Below, piece after piece: positions 38,820 to 48,357 of a DNA stretch of 64,000 nucleotides. Every line of letters starts with the position of its first letter. Position 1 is the first letter of the stretch. Source of the stretch: Gari tellinella (taxonomy: Eukaryota; Mollusca; Bivalvia; Cardiida; Psammobiidae); NCBI GenBank assembly GCA_922989275.2, contig OV277857.1, positions 6,572,001-6,636,000 on the forward strand. The letters run 5' to 3'. The translations under genes and the position numbers were made by a program. The notes beneath the pieces are model-generated. The model was not told the origin of the DNA, ran no database searches, and saw only the letters and a program-made list of their open reading frames with translations.

Positions 38820-39315
38820 TTAACCCTTTCAACTCTAAATTTCTCTTGTGGGTGCAGTGGAGAATCTGTTATTCTTTCCCGTTTAAACGAAACGAAACGC
38901 AAACGCAAAGCACTAAAGCGTAAACAAGTGCAACTTTTGGACAATTCTGATAATTCATTTTTATTTTGGTGGCAAACAGTTTGGAGCCTGATCAGACGCC
39001 GGGTTACCCGGCGTCTTATCTGGCTCTAAACTGTTTGCAATAGAAATAATAGTTTTAGCGTAAACGCGTTTATTGGGAAAGAATAACGTTTTCTCCACTG
39101 TATTTATAATCAGCTTTTGGACTCTTCTAGTACAGGTATTTTGAGCCAGTCTGCTGTTGCAATTTTGATATGACAACCATAACCCGATGATGATTTAAAA
39201 ACATATCAAACAGTACAGACCCTGATCAGAGGGATCCTATAGGAGCGCTCTGATCAGGTTCTTCACGGTTTACATATGTAATCAGTAATAACTACAGAGG
39301 GTTGAAAGGGTTTAA
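38820..39315 (+). mobile_element. F-like element split by MITE-A
   Basis: TTAACCCTTTCAACTC at the left and GGGTTGAAAGGGTTTAA at the right are inverse tips. Beyond the A lies an F-type hairpin: ACAGACCCTGATCAGAGGGA, TCCTATAGGAGCGCTCTGAT, AGGTTCTTCACGGTTT. Confidence 0.65.
38853..39102 (-). mobile_element. MITE-A, full length, inside F-like element
   Basis: 250 bp. The left edge is TG instead of TA. The left arm has AACGAAACGAAACGC, an older version of the GTACG arm. The right tip is AACGTTTTCTCCACTGTA. Confidence 0.93.
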
Positions 39316-39321
39316 CAACAC

Positions 39322-40011
39322 TACACCGGTCCTTCCCTATAATAGTCATCCAAACAACAATTTCCTCCGTACAACAATGCCTACAGTGGAGAATCTGTTA
39401 TTCATTCCCAATAAACGCGTTTACGCTAAAACTATTATTCGCAGTGCAAACAGTTTGGAGCCAGATCAGACGCCGGGTAACCCGGCGTCTGATCAGGCTC
39501 CAAACTGTTTGCCACCAAGATAAACATGAATTATCAGAATTGTCCAAAAGTTGTTCTTTTCTACGTTTTAGCGCTTTGCGTTTGCGTACGTTTGCGTTTA
39601 AACGGGAAAGAATAACAGATTCTCCACTGTAATGGTCATCCGAACAACAATATCCCCAGTACAACACTGCCTACAACTGTTGGCCAAACAAGACACTTAA
39701 CGTATGTTTAAACTCCTCACTGCCATGAAGTCATTTGCTCTAATGTTCTCCTCTGCTTTTATTTCTCAAATCTATAGTAATACGATAAAATGAATAATAA
39801 AGTAATATCATAATAAATGTCAAATATGTGGATCCTGTTCTGACGCCGAGGTACCCGGCGTCAATTCAGGATCCAAACTGTTTAAAAATGACCTTTGTAC
39901 TCGGAGTAGGCAGTGAAGACGCTATTTTCCCTCCTTATAACAACTCTCTCCGAACAACACGCCAAATATGTGTCTCCGAATAAGTGTTGTTGGATACAGA
40001 GAGCAAACACA
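39322..40011 (+). mobile_element. MITE-B split by MITE-A
   Basis: TACACCGGTCCTTCCCTATA is a diverged left tip. GACGCCGAGGTACCCGGCGTC forms the hairpin top, and TTGTTGGATACAGAGAGC the right end. An imperfect 46-bp segment occurs on both sides of the inserted A. Confidence 0.65.
39382..39631 (+). mobile_element. MITE-A, full length, inside MITE-B
   Basis: 250 bp, TA edges, CAGTGGAGAATCTG tips on both sides and intact hairpin. One change in the left tip (TTATTCATTCCC). Confidence 0.95.
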
Positions 40012-40146
40012 ATCTTTGACTTTTGATTTTAATCGGATTGAAAAACAGTTTTGAGCTACACAAGACACTAAGTTATTTATCGATAAATAACATTGTAAAT
40101 GGGGAATACATGTATATATAATTATTGTTAAGAACCTCGAAACACA

Positions 40147-40290
40147 TTACAACGGATACGACGTTATTCGTTCCGTTTTAATGCAAACGAAACACAAAAG
40201 TATTGCCAAACAATTTGGATAAAGATCAGACGCCGTGTTTTGCGGCGTCTGATCTTGATCGAAACTGTTTCCCACTCATATTCAACTTCC
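40147..40290 (-). repeat. MITE-A left portion, drifted
   Basis: TACAACGGATACGACGTTAT and TTTTAATGCAAACGAAACAC are an inverted A arm. The hairpin GACGCCGTGTTTTGCGGCGTC follows. The right arm is not recognisable. Confidence 0.55.
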
Positions 40291-40416
40291 TTTTAGTTTA
40301 GAAAGCATAGCAATTTCAAAGAAAGCACAGCTATTGGTTGTGTGTTTTTCGCAGACGATATATTTGTAGCAGATGACAATCCAGCATGATAAAGGTTAAA
40401 ACAGCCAACAATTAGT

Positions 40417-40667
40417 TTAACCCTTTCCCCCATAGAAGCGACTTTTAGCGTATTTAATTTATTCCTCCACTGAAGAAAATAGTTCCAGTTCATACCCCCA
40501 TGAACAATTACCATTACAAAATTGTATATAGCCTAGCAGATTTTAGCTTAAAGCATGCTGAAAGTAAAGCAGAATGTGCCTTAAGGCACATTCTGCTTTA
40601 CTTTCAACCTGCTTTAAGTGGTCACCTGTCTTCAAAACTAGAAACATGCTATGAGGTAAAGGGTTAA
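40417..40667 (+). mobile_element. MITE-E, full length
   Basis: 251 bp between TTAA sites: TTAACCCTTTCCCCCATAGA and GCTATGAGGTAAAGGGTTAA. Core-2 is nearly perfect with AGAATGTGCCTTAAGGCACA. Confidence 0.93.
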
Positions 40668-40671
40668 GAGA

Positions 40672-41000
40672 TACAGTGCACCCTCCCTAAAACGGCATCA
40701 ACAACGGCCCCCTCCTTACAACGAACATTGCAGCTGTGCCGAAAACAAGACAACTATATCTACAGCCTTCACGGCTGCAATGTCGTCTGCTTAAAATTGT
40801 CGTCTGCTGGTTTTCTCAAACTTGCATATTCGACATTTTGATAGAAAGAAGCATAATGACGAGTAACAAACAGCTTGAATCTGGTCTGGATTCAAGCTGT
40901 TTGCAAATGTAAATCAATTGCCCGCCCTATAACGACTCCCTCCGAACAACACACATGTTTTGTGTCCCATTTGGTGTCGTTGTAGAGAGAGAGCATTGCA
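40672..41000 (+). mobile_element. MITE-B with clipped hairpin
   Basis: 329 bp, four bases after the E. The left tip is TACAGTGCACCCTCCCTAAA. The hairpin is only AACAGCTTGAATC, TGGTCT, GGATTCAAGCTGTT: the upper stem is missing. The right edge is CA instead of TA. Confidence 0.9.
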
Positions 41001-41009
41001 GTTGGGTAG

Positions 41010-41085
41010 AAGGCATGTTTGAGAAATAAAAGCAGACGACATTTTTTAAGCTTAAGGCGTCACGGCAGTGAAAGGGGTTATGAGA
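41010..41085 (+). repeat. D2 right-end remnant
   Basis: TTGAGAAATAAAAGCAGACG and GTCACGGCAGTGAAAGGGGTTA match the last part of D2. Confidence 0.5.
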
Positions 41086-41407
41086 TAGATCTCAGATATA
41101 TGTTTGTAATAAAACCATATTTTAGCATGATATGGGTTTATAGATTCTTATTATATCAAACTATCATTCAAACGTGTTATCTGTGTTTAATCCAAGCACT
41201 TTGTTGATTCCCAGATGCACACGTAAGATAGATAGCAATCGATACTACAGGGAAGCTGCACAGGTATCATAATAGAGGCGTTTTTCTAACAGTTTTCTCA
41301 CATCTCCGTGAGCTCAGATCGGCGATATAACCGGTACCATTTATCATGTAATATCATCTCGCACGCTAAACCCTTTCTATACTGCTACATCTAATGTCTG
41401 TCGCTTT
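41086..41407. other. Nothing recognised
   Basis: AT-rich, no element or gene recognised. Confidence 0.4.
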
Positions 41408-41443
41408 AAAAAAAAAAAAAAAAAAAAAACAACAACAAAAAAA
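41408..41443 (+). repeat. Poly-A tract with CAA units
   Basis: About 22 consecutive A followed by CAACAACAAAAAAA. No SINE or LINE body was recognised upstream. Confidence 0.85.
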
Positions 41444-41467
41444 CCTCGTTTATTTAACTTAACACTT

Positions 41468-41739
41468 TTAACCTTTAACTATCAATGGCATCATAAAGTG
41501 CATTTGCAAACAGTTTTGATCCTGATCAGCATGACTAACTCTCGTAACGAGTGTTAAACACTTTGGATCCGAACCAGACCCAGCGTAACGCGGCGTCTGA
41601 TCAGGATCAAAATAGTTTTCCACTTGTTTTGAAATTACGTAAAAAACTGGCTAAAATCTCACTCTGAAACGAAATTGAAGACAATAAGCAGACGACAATA
41701 TGGCGGTGAAGGTATAATTAAACATCGTGGAAGGGTTAA
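41468..41739 (+). mobile_element. MITE-D with a spliced core
   Basis: TTAACCTTTAACTATCAATG at the left and CATCGTGGAAGGGTTAA at the right. The core starts AAACAGTTTTGATCCTGATC, then a roughly 50-bp piece of a different core (ACGAGTGTTAAACACTTTGG, ATCCGAACCAGACCC), before ACGCGGCGTCTGATCAGGAT. Confidence 0.85.
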
Positions 41740-41749
41740 ACTCATGACA

Positions 41750-41935
41750 GACAGTTTAGATTCTATTCACGCACCGAGTAAACCGACTTCTAAATTGGAT
41801 CAACACAGTTTGGAAAACAGTCAATTCGGTCATCAATGATCATTATTACCCGCCCCTCGATCGCGGCTTGGCTGGTAGTTTGTAAACAGTAACGCGGCGT
41901 CTGAATCTGATCCAAACAGTTTAAGACACGTCATG
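41750..41935. repeat. Two core-1 remnants
   Basis: GACAGTTTAGATTCTATTCA with GATCAACACAGTTTGG is the first. TTTGTAAACAGTAACGCGGC then GATCCAAACAGTTTAAGACA is the second, which lacks its left shoulder. Confidence 0.45.
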
Positions 41936-42069
41936 TCAATTATTTTGTTAAAAAAGAACATAAACATTTGCAAAAACTTTTTTCAAAATACATGTATATG
42001 GTTTGATGGAAGGAGAAAGGTACAATGTCAGAAACTCCCATTTTGTGTCCCTTTATATTGCAACAAGTA

Positions 42070-42320
42070 TTAACTCTTTCCTCCCTGAAACTTTAAATGG
42101 ACAATTCCAGTTTCAATTTTAGTCAAGTCCAATTCTGACTTTTAAGGGTTGTTTTTGTCATTGTTTGGGATTATGACAAACAGTGAAGACCCCGATCAGA
42201 GGGCTCCTTTTGGAGCCCTCTGATCTGGGTCTTCACTGTTTGCACATGACAATTGTACTATTCACATGTATATTGTTTGAAAAGAACGCCTATTTGCGGG
42301 ACTAGGGTTCAAAGGGTTAA
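42070..42320 (+). mobile_element. MITE-F, full length
   Basis: 251 bp: TTAACTCTTTCCTCCCTGAA at the left, GGTTCAAAGGGTTAA at the right. Core AAACAGTGAAGACCCCGATC, GAGGGCTCCTTTTGGAGCCC, GGGTCTTCACTGTTTGC. Its right TTAA is also the left TTAA of the next D. Confidence 0.93.
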
Positions 42321-42553
42321 CTCTTTCACCGTCAAAAGGCGATTTTGCAAACATTTTGGATCCTGATCAGATTCCGCGTAACGCGGAGTCTAATCAGGAT
42401 AAAACTCCTTGACACTGGTATGTTTAAAGTCATACTACATGTACATTGAATCTTACTTTGAAACGATATTGCAAACAACTAAATTGAAGCAGACGACAAT
42501 GAAAGGGTGAAAGGGTAAAAATCTCACGGCTAATTTGGCAGCGAATGAGTTAA
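42317..42553 (+). mobile_element. MITE-D, full length, sharing TTAA with F
   Basis: 237 bp: TTAACTCTTTCACCGTCAAA and GGCAGCGAATGAGTTAA. Core AAACATTTTGGATCCTGATC, GATTCCGCGTAACGCGGAGTC. Compensatory-looking changes (ATTCC / GGAGT) are only partly paired. Confidence 0.92.
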
Positions 42554-42564
42554 AGTACATGTAA

Positions 42565-42610
42565 CAAGCAGTCAAGATCCAGATTAGAGCCCCATTTACT
42601 CGGAATCTGG
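42565..42610. repeat. Core-1 remnant next to MITE-A
   Basis: AGCAGTCAAGATCCAGATTA and CTCGGAATCTGG are a decayed hairpin whose right foot is cut by the A insertion. Confidence 0.4.
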
Positions 42611-42841
42611 TACAGTGGACAAAACGTTTTTCTTTACCAATAAACGCGTTTACGTTAAATCTATTATTTCCATTTCAAACTGTTTGGAGCCAGATCAGAC
42701 GCCGGGTGACCCGGCGTCTGATCAGGGTTCAAACTGTTTCCAAATTGGATTAAAATGAACGTTTAGAATTGCGATTTTATTACAATGCGTTTGCGTTTCG
42801 TTAGCGTTTACACGGGAAAGAATAACGTTTTCCTCACTGTA
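42611..42841 (+). mobile_element. MITE-A, older subfamily
   Basis: 231 bp, TA edges. The left tip is CAGTGGACAAAACGTTTTTC, the right tip GTTTTCCTCACTGTA. The hairpin is intact with GGGTGACCC at the top. Confidence 0.92.
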
Positions 42842-43175
42842 CAAACATTGCGTAAATGTATGCACTGATACACCAAGCAGCGGAATAAGTACTGTGCATA
42901 CGATTCTGCAAAAGATAAATGATTGGGGTAAATTTTGGCGCTTGCTCGGTCGTTGCAACACCGGTAATGAGCAATTATGCATCATTTGCAACATGTTACG
43001 ACTCAGCACACACAGTGGACCCTTAATATTATTACCACTGCATATATTGTTAAATATAATATGGCAGCTACAAGAAAGTATTAAAACAAGAGAAAGTCCC
43101 CTTTTGGGAATCTTGTTTCTAAGTTTCAATCTTCAAGTAACAAACTACTGCACTGAACCATATTGTTCTATTTAA
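42842..43175. other. Nothing recognised
   Basis: No element or gene recognised; overlapping frames on both strands lack family features. Confidence 0.4.
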
Positions 43176-43352
43176 TACCGAGATGAATACATGTACTATG
43201 AGATTTATTGTCTTTTTCATAGCAGATTGTAGCCTAAATCAACTTGAAAAAAGTAAATTCGAATGCGCCTTAAGACACATTCGGCTATATCTCCGACCTG
43301 CTTTAAGTAAGCACCTTTCTTTAAAACAGACTGTGTGGTAATGGATTTACCT
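43176..43352 (+). repeat. MITE-E, left-truncated
   Basis: GATGAATACATGTACTATGA, GCAGATTGTAGCCTAAATCA, GAATGCGCCTTAAGACACATTC and ACCTGCTTTAAGTAAGCACC keep E order; tips are decayed. Confidence 0.6.
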
Positions 43353-43436
43353 GATATGACAGTTTAAAAATGATGGGCGTTAAACAAGAGAAACACCACT
43401 TTGAATTTTTCTTCTTACACGTATCTCTCATCATCC

Positions 43437-44357
43437 CTTAAGGTAGCTGTATACGATCGATACTGCAAGCGGATTTTTCTAATTAGGTGTCTTGATTGAT
43501 GATTTTCCCCCCAATTTTATAGCTGACGGATGAAAATGGTAGACATCCCATCAGAAAATGCCAATTTACAAAAAATATTTTAATTTTTTACGATTTTATA
43601 AGAACATTTAAAAAAAATTTCAAACAACGATATCAAAGCCATCTTTATTTGTAACATGATTAAAATTGCCCAACATACTCTTTATAAACATATCTAGGGA
43701 TCCGTGTCTCAGATTTTTAAAATACCGCTTCAAACCTTTGCTATGTAACATCAATTTTTTTTTACGGTTTAAAGTCGACCACTATTACGTAACGCTTTAT
43801 AACGGAGCACTGGAGCTACTTATACAATTTCTGAGACACTGTTCTCTCGGGGAGATAATACCCTTTCATCTGCTTCAAACCGCACGAAAATCGAACCCCA
43901 ACAGCGAAAGTTAGGGGTGTTAAAAATACCGCTTGCTTCAAATTATGTAATGCCGGAAACTCCAATTAACTGACTGATGTGTCAATTAGGCTCCCGTGAC
44001 CCCCCGGTATTCAACTAAGACCTTCTTTTTCAACAAATAACATGATCCAGCTTATGATCAACCATTTCGTTAAACTCCGCCCCAAATTAACAAAGCCAAT
44101 CATATAAAAATAACGATTTTAATACGGTAAAAGTCGTAAATCACCTCCGACAGCTTCGAAATAAACCACCTATCTAGTCACGTAATCTACGCAATTGAGG
44201 CACCCAGCGGGGATTCTGACGCGTGATTTACCGGTAAAATGAACGAGAAAGTAAGAGAGAATTTGGTAACTTGTAGAAAATACATTTATCTATCAGGATT
44301 TGTAAAAAAGTATAAAACGACTATTTTAACATTTATTTCGTAAAACGCTACCTTAAG
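43437..44357. mobile_element. Element O, about 920-bp element
   Basis: CTTAAGGTAGC at the left and GCTACCTTAAG at the right are exact 11-bp inverses; similarity beyond that is weak. The interior carries no known MITE, which is unusual here, and is less repeat-like. The 82-residue frame inside has no family features. It could be a non-autonomous transposon or chance. Confidence 0.5.
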
Positions 44358-44436
44358 CAATTACCTATACTGTAAACATTGCAATTAAGTTACCCATCGA
44401 GAGATCATAGTAGAGTGGTAATACAGTTTTATGTTT

Positions 44437-45021
44437 TACAGTGCTCCCTCCCGACAACGTCCCTCCGAACAACGACTCCATACTTAAAACAACATTTGCT
44501 ACTGTTCCCCAAACAAGATACAGTGGAGAAAACGTTATTCATTCCCAATAAACGAGTTTACGCTAAAACTATTATTTGCAGTGCAAACAGTTTGGAGCCA
44601 GATCAGACGCCGGGTAACCCGGCGTCTGATCAGGCTTCAAACTTTTTGCCACCAAGATAAACATGAAATATCAGAATTGTTCAAAAGTTGTTCTTTTCTA
44701 CGTTTTAGAGCTTTGCGTTTGCGTACGTTTGCGTTTAAACGGTAAAGAATAACAGATTCTCCACTGTATGTATGGATAACGCTTTCACTGCTGCGATATC
44801 GTTTGCTTAATATTGTCGTCTGCAGTTTTTCATGTTGGACATTTAGCCTGAAAAAAACATATTGACGAGTGACAAATAGCTTTAATCAAGACGCGGCGCC
44901 TGATCTGGATTCAAACTGTTTGCAAATGTAAGCCCATTACTCTCCAAATAACATCTCCCTCCGAACAACGCACATAATCCTTGTCTCCGATTGGATGTTG
45001 TTGTTGAGAGGGACCACTGTT
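44437..45021 (+). mobile_element. MITE-B split by MITE-A
   Basis: TACAGTGCTCCCTCCCGACA at the left, GAGAGGGACCACTGT at the right. The hairpin is half lost (ACAAATAGCTTTAATC joined to AAGACGCGGCGCCTGATC). About 337 bp remain without the A. Confidence 0.88.
44519..44768 (+). mobile_element. MITE-A, full length, inside MITE-B
   Basis: 250 bp, TA edges. Mixed tips: GAAAACG at the left and CAGATTCTCC at the right. Confidence 0.95.
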
Positions 45022-45064
45022 CCTATCATAATAGTCGTACTCTTGTGCTGAGCGCAACTTGACT

Positions 45065-45130
45065 TACAGTTGCAAACAATTTGGAGCAACTCGGCATCTG
45101 ATCTGGATCAAAACTGTTTGACACGTAAAT
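45065..45130 (+). repeat. Core-1 remnant, centre deleted
   Basis: GCAAACAATTTGGAGCAACT then CGGCATCTGATCTGGATCAA and AACTGTTTGACACG: left shoulder joined to the right arm. Confidence 0.45.
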
Positions 45131-45855
45131 CGAGTCTGAGTGTTAGTTTCTTCAGTCATTTGCTTTAAGAATGATTCTGAGAAATATTTGTAGCCGAGAA
45201 TATGTGTAAGCTGATGATATTGTAACAGCTACGATAGGGTTAAAGTAATATAGAAATAATTAGCTTAGAAGACGTGTGATTCAACGCACACACTATCAGT
45301 TATTCTTGTTTAGTATACCATTATAAATAAATATACTACGATAACTATGTTTTGCCTAAGTGTACCGCGCGGATTGTAATGTAAATATATACTAAGTTAC
45401 TAACTAAACATAAGTATACCACTTTACAAAGGTAACATTTTACGTCACCACATTGTGTTCTTGCAATTAACACCGTGCTGAACGTAACTGCCTAAAATGT
45501 CAACTTTTTAAAATTAAAGCTGACGATATGTTTTCAAAATTTGGTGATAGGGAAGTGTATGTAAAAGACGGTTTATGACGTCACAATGAAAAAGGAAGCG
45601 TATGCGTACATTTTCCAGGAAGATATAGACGTGGATAAACCTGTAAAATACCGATATATTGACAACCGAAAAAATGACAGAATAACTGGTTTCAGAGCTA
45701 AGGGCAGATTGTTGCATGAAGTAAACTTGAATTTTCTTCATAACTTGAATTCTGCTTTAAGCTGCTCAACTCTTAGTTACCGACATCACAATCATGTATG
45801 CCCTTGAGCGTTGAGATGGAGTACTACATTCAATTATGCAATTAAATGATGCATT
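45131..45855. other. Nothing firmly recognised
   Basis: Scattered motifs (TTAAAGCTGACGATATG near 45518; TCTGCTTTAAGCTGC near 45750) hint at very old B or E pieces. No gene recognised. Confidence 0.35.
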
Positions 45856-46105
45856 TACAGTGGAGAATCTGTTATTCTTTCCCAATAAACGCGTTTACGC
45901 TAAAACTATTATTTGCAGTGCAAACAGTTTGGAGCCAGATCAGACGCCGGGTAACCCGGCGTCTGATCAGGCTCCAAACTGTTTGCCACCAAGATAAACA
46001 TGACATATCAGAATTGTCCAAAAGTTGTTCTTTTCTACATTTTAGCGCTTTGCGTTTGCGTGCGTTTGCGTTTAAACGGGAAAGAATAACAGATTCTCCA
46101 CTGTA
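45856..46105 (+). mobile_element. MITE-A, full length
   Basis: 250 bp, TA edges. One change in the right arm (GCGTGCGTTTGCG). Confidence 0.95.
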
Positions 46106-46304
46106 ATTTGTCTTAGAGTATCCCACAGAGTTTTCAGACGAATATGAAACCATTTCTAATTTATGGTAATGCATTTAATGTGTATTGATCTGGTCGAACT
46201 AGTCTAACCCATTAGGTCATAACTAGTCCTTAACCTGTCAAAATGCTCGTCTATTAAAAAACGTTCGCATGCGTGTACGTATATGAAGTATAAACGTAAA
46301 ACAA

Positions 46305-46380
46305 AATATTAAACAATAGTGATCCAGATCAAACGCCGCCATTTGCGGCGTCTGATTTTGATTAAAACTGTTAGTAAATA
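46305..46380 (+). repeat. Core-1 remnant
   Basis: AACAATAGTGATCCAGATCA, AACGCCGCCATTTGCGGCGTC and GATTTTGATTAAAACTGTTA. The preceding AACCCATTAGG may be a K-type left tip. Confidence 0.5.
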
Positions 46381-46539
46381 GCAGTAAAGTAATAGTGCAT
46401 TATACATGTAGCTGATGACCTTCGAAGCTTTTGGCAGTCTGGTATAAACTAGGAAACAAATTTTCATAATGTTATAATGATAATCTAATCAATGCACGTA
46501 ATGTTTACTTTCGATTTTCTTCGCCTTAAAGTTCGAACA

Positions 46540-46770
46540 TACAGTAGAGAAAATATTATTCTTTCCAAGCAAAGTGTTTATACTAAAACTTTTTTATCCT
46601 TTGCCAAATAGTTTGGAGCTCGATGAGACTTTGGGTAACCCGGTGTTCTATTTGCTTTAAACTAAAAATACTTGTTGCTACCCAGATAAGAATAAATCGT
46701 TAGTTTTATTGCATTTCGATTGCGTTTTATTTGCGTTAAGGCAGGAAAGAAGGACGTTTTCTCCACTGTA
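46540..46770 (+). mobile_element. MITE-A, diverged
   Basis: 231 bp. The left tip is TACAGTAGAGAAAATATTAT, the right tip ACGTTTTCTCCACTGTA. The hairpin has drifted (AAATAGTTTGGAGCTCGATG, GGGTAACCCGGTG). Confidence 0.8.
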
Positions 46771-46800
46771 CACGGGAAAGCCTCGGTTTCATCAGTTTAT

Positions 46801-47046
46801 TTAACCCTTCCATGATCAAATTTATCGGAAGGTTTTAACCCTTTCCAAGCCATATTACCGTCTGCTTCAATATTGTTGTCTGCAATATCATTTCAAAGTT
46901 AGAATTAAATCAGTATAACAGACGAACATTAAAAACAAGTGGCAAACATTCTTGATCCTGATCAGACGCAGCGTGACGCGGCGTCTGATCATGTTAAAAA
47001 CTATTTACAAATGCGCTTTATGACGTCATTGAGAGTAAAATGGCTA
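46801..47046 (-). mobile_element. MITE-D, full length
   Basis: TTAACCCTTCCATGATCAAA at the left, with a second TTAACCCTTTCC block 34 bp further in. Core GACGCAGCGTGACGCGGCGTC. The right end is GTCATTGAGAGTAAAATGG. Confidence 0.9.
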
Positions 47047-47138
47047 ACCACTAGCAAGTTATGTAATGGATGTAGTTTGCAAATATGCATTCTTCAACAA
47101 TTCGTCGAGTTAGCTTATCTTATTGTTAAACAAGCAGA

Positions 47139-47205
47139 AGGTCAACTAGTTTGGATCCAAATGAGACGCGGAGCAACCAGGTGTCTCTTTTGGACACAGC
47201 CTGTT
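47139..47205. repeat. Core-1 remnant
   Basis: CAACTAGTTTGGATCCAAAT, GAGACGCGGAGCAACCAGGTGTCTC and GACACAGCCTGTTTGTAAC form a decayed hairpin. Confidence 0.45.
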
Positions 47206-47364
47206 TGTAACTAGAATAAAAAACTCGCCAACATCTTGATAGACGTTAAAGTATTTGTGATTTCATCTTTTATGTCGGAGAAACGAACTGGACCACACAC
47301 TGTCAAGTTGTTGCATTAAGCTATTTATCTGTTTAACGAGAAAATCTAAATGTAGTTCTCCACT

Positions 47365-47621
47365 TACAGTGGAGAAAACGTTATTCTTTCCCAATAAACG
47401 CGTTTACGCTAAAACTATTACATTGTATTTGCAGTGCAAACGGTTTGTCGCCAGATCAGACGCCGGATAACCCGGCGTCTGATCAGGCTCCAAACTGTTT
47501 GCCACCAATATAAACATGAATTATCAGAATTGTCCAAAAATTGTACTTTTCTACGTTTTAGTGTTTTGCGTTTGCGTACATTTGCGTTTAAACAGGAAAG
47601 AATAACAGATTCTCCACTATA
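47365..47621 (+). mobile_element. MITE-A
   Basis: 257 bp. A 7-bp insertion in the left arm (ACTATTACATTGTATTTGCA). The right tip is TTCTCCACTATA. Confidence 0.93.
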
Positions 47622-47650
47622 TGTTTGAATTTCTACTCATCAGGCACTGA

Positions 47651-47898
47651 TTAATCCTTTCACTCTAAATGACGCTTTAAAGCGCGTTTGCAAACGGTTT
47701 GGGTCCTAATCAGACGCCGCATAACGCGGCGTCTGATCAGGACCCAAATAATTGGACACTCTTATCGTTATTTATTAAGTCATACGACATTAAATCTAAC
47801 TTTGAAACATGTATTGTAGACAAGAGTACTGAAGCAGACGACAATAAAGAGGTGAAGGGGTAAAATTCTCCCGAATAATTTGATCATGATAGGTTTAA
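47651..47898 (+). mobile_element. MITE-D, full length
   Basis: 248 bp: TTAATCCTTTCACTCTAAAT and TGATCATGATAGGTTTAA. Core AAACGGTTTGGGTCCTAATC, GACGCCGCATAACGCGGCGTC, GGACCCAAATAATTGGACAC. Confidence 0.9.
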
Positions 47899-48036
47899 AC
47901 CATTTCTCTGCCATTATGACGTCATAACAAATATTATGTATTTGCTGCCACAATAGCGTCTCTTAATTTTCGAATTTTAGGAAGTTTAACTTTAAATTTT
48001 ACCGTACAGTTAGAGAGGAATAACGTGTATACTTAC

Positions 48037-48052
48037 TATATATATATATAGT
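48037..48052 (+). repeat. TA microsatellite
   Basis: CTATATATATATATAG, directly at the left tip of an A remnant. A TA repeat is an obvious landing site for a TA-targeting element. Confidence 0.8.
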
Positions 48053-48170
48053 GGACAAGACGCTATTGTTTTCAAATAAACGCGTTTATGTTGAAACTCT
48101 AGACCATTGAAAACCTTATGGGACAAGATCATACTCCAAACTGTTTCACTCAGATTGAAACAAATATTCA
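48048..48170 (+). repeat. MITE-A remnant without hairpin top
   Basis: TATAGTGGACAAGACGCTAT and AAATAAACGCGTTTATGTTG form the left arm. GGGACAAGATCA joins to TACTCCAAACTGTTTCACTC, so the top of core-1 is deleted. The right tip is missing. Confidence 0.6.
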
Positions 48171-48179
48171 GCATGCTTC

Positions 48180-48235
48180 ATAAAGTTGAGCCACCGAGCG
48201 GCTGGATCCAAACTATTTGCAAATAATGTCAAAAG
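48180..48235. repeat. Core-1 right-foot remnant
   Basis: GAGCGGCTGGATCCAAACTA and TTTGCAAATAATGTC resemble a right hairpin foot. Confidence 0.35.
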
Positions 48236-48357
48236 TGTTGTAAAAGTTAGGTAAAAAGTTTCGTTGCTAAGGAACACATTATCTTTATCTTCAATATTTA
48301 GGTAATTTATCATTCTTTTAAATCACATCATATCATATAAAAGTAAACATTATATTT

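Noticed and set aside
43666..43914. 82-residue frame inside element O
   Set aside because: No homology I recognise, no partner frames, ordinary AT-rich composition; could not be supported as a transposase fragment.
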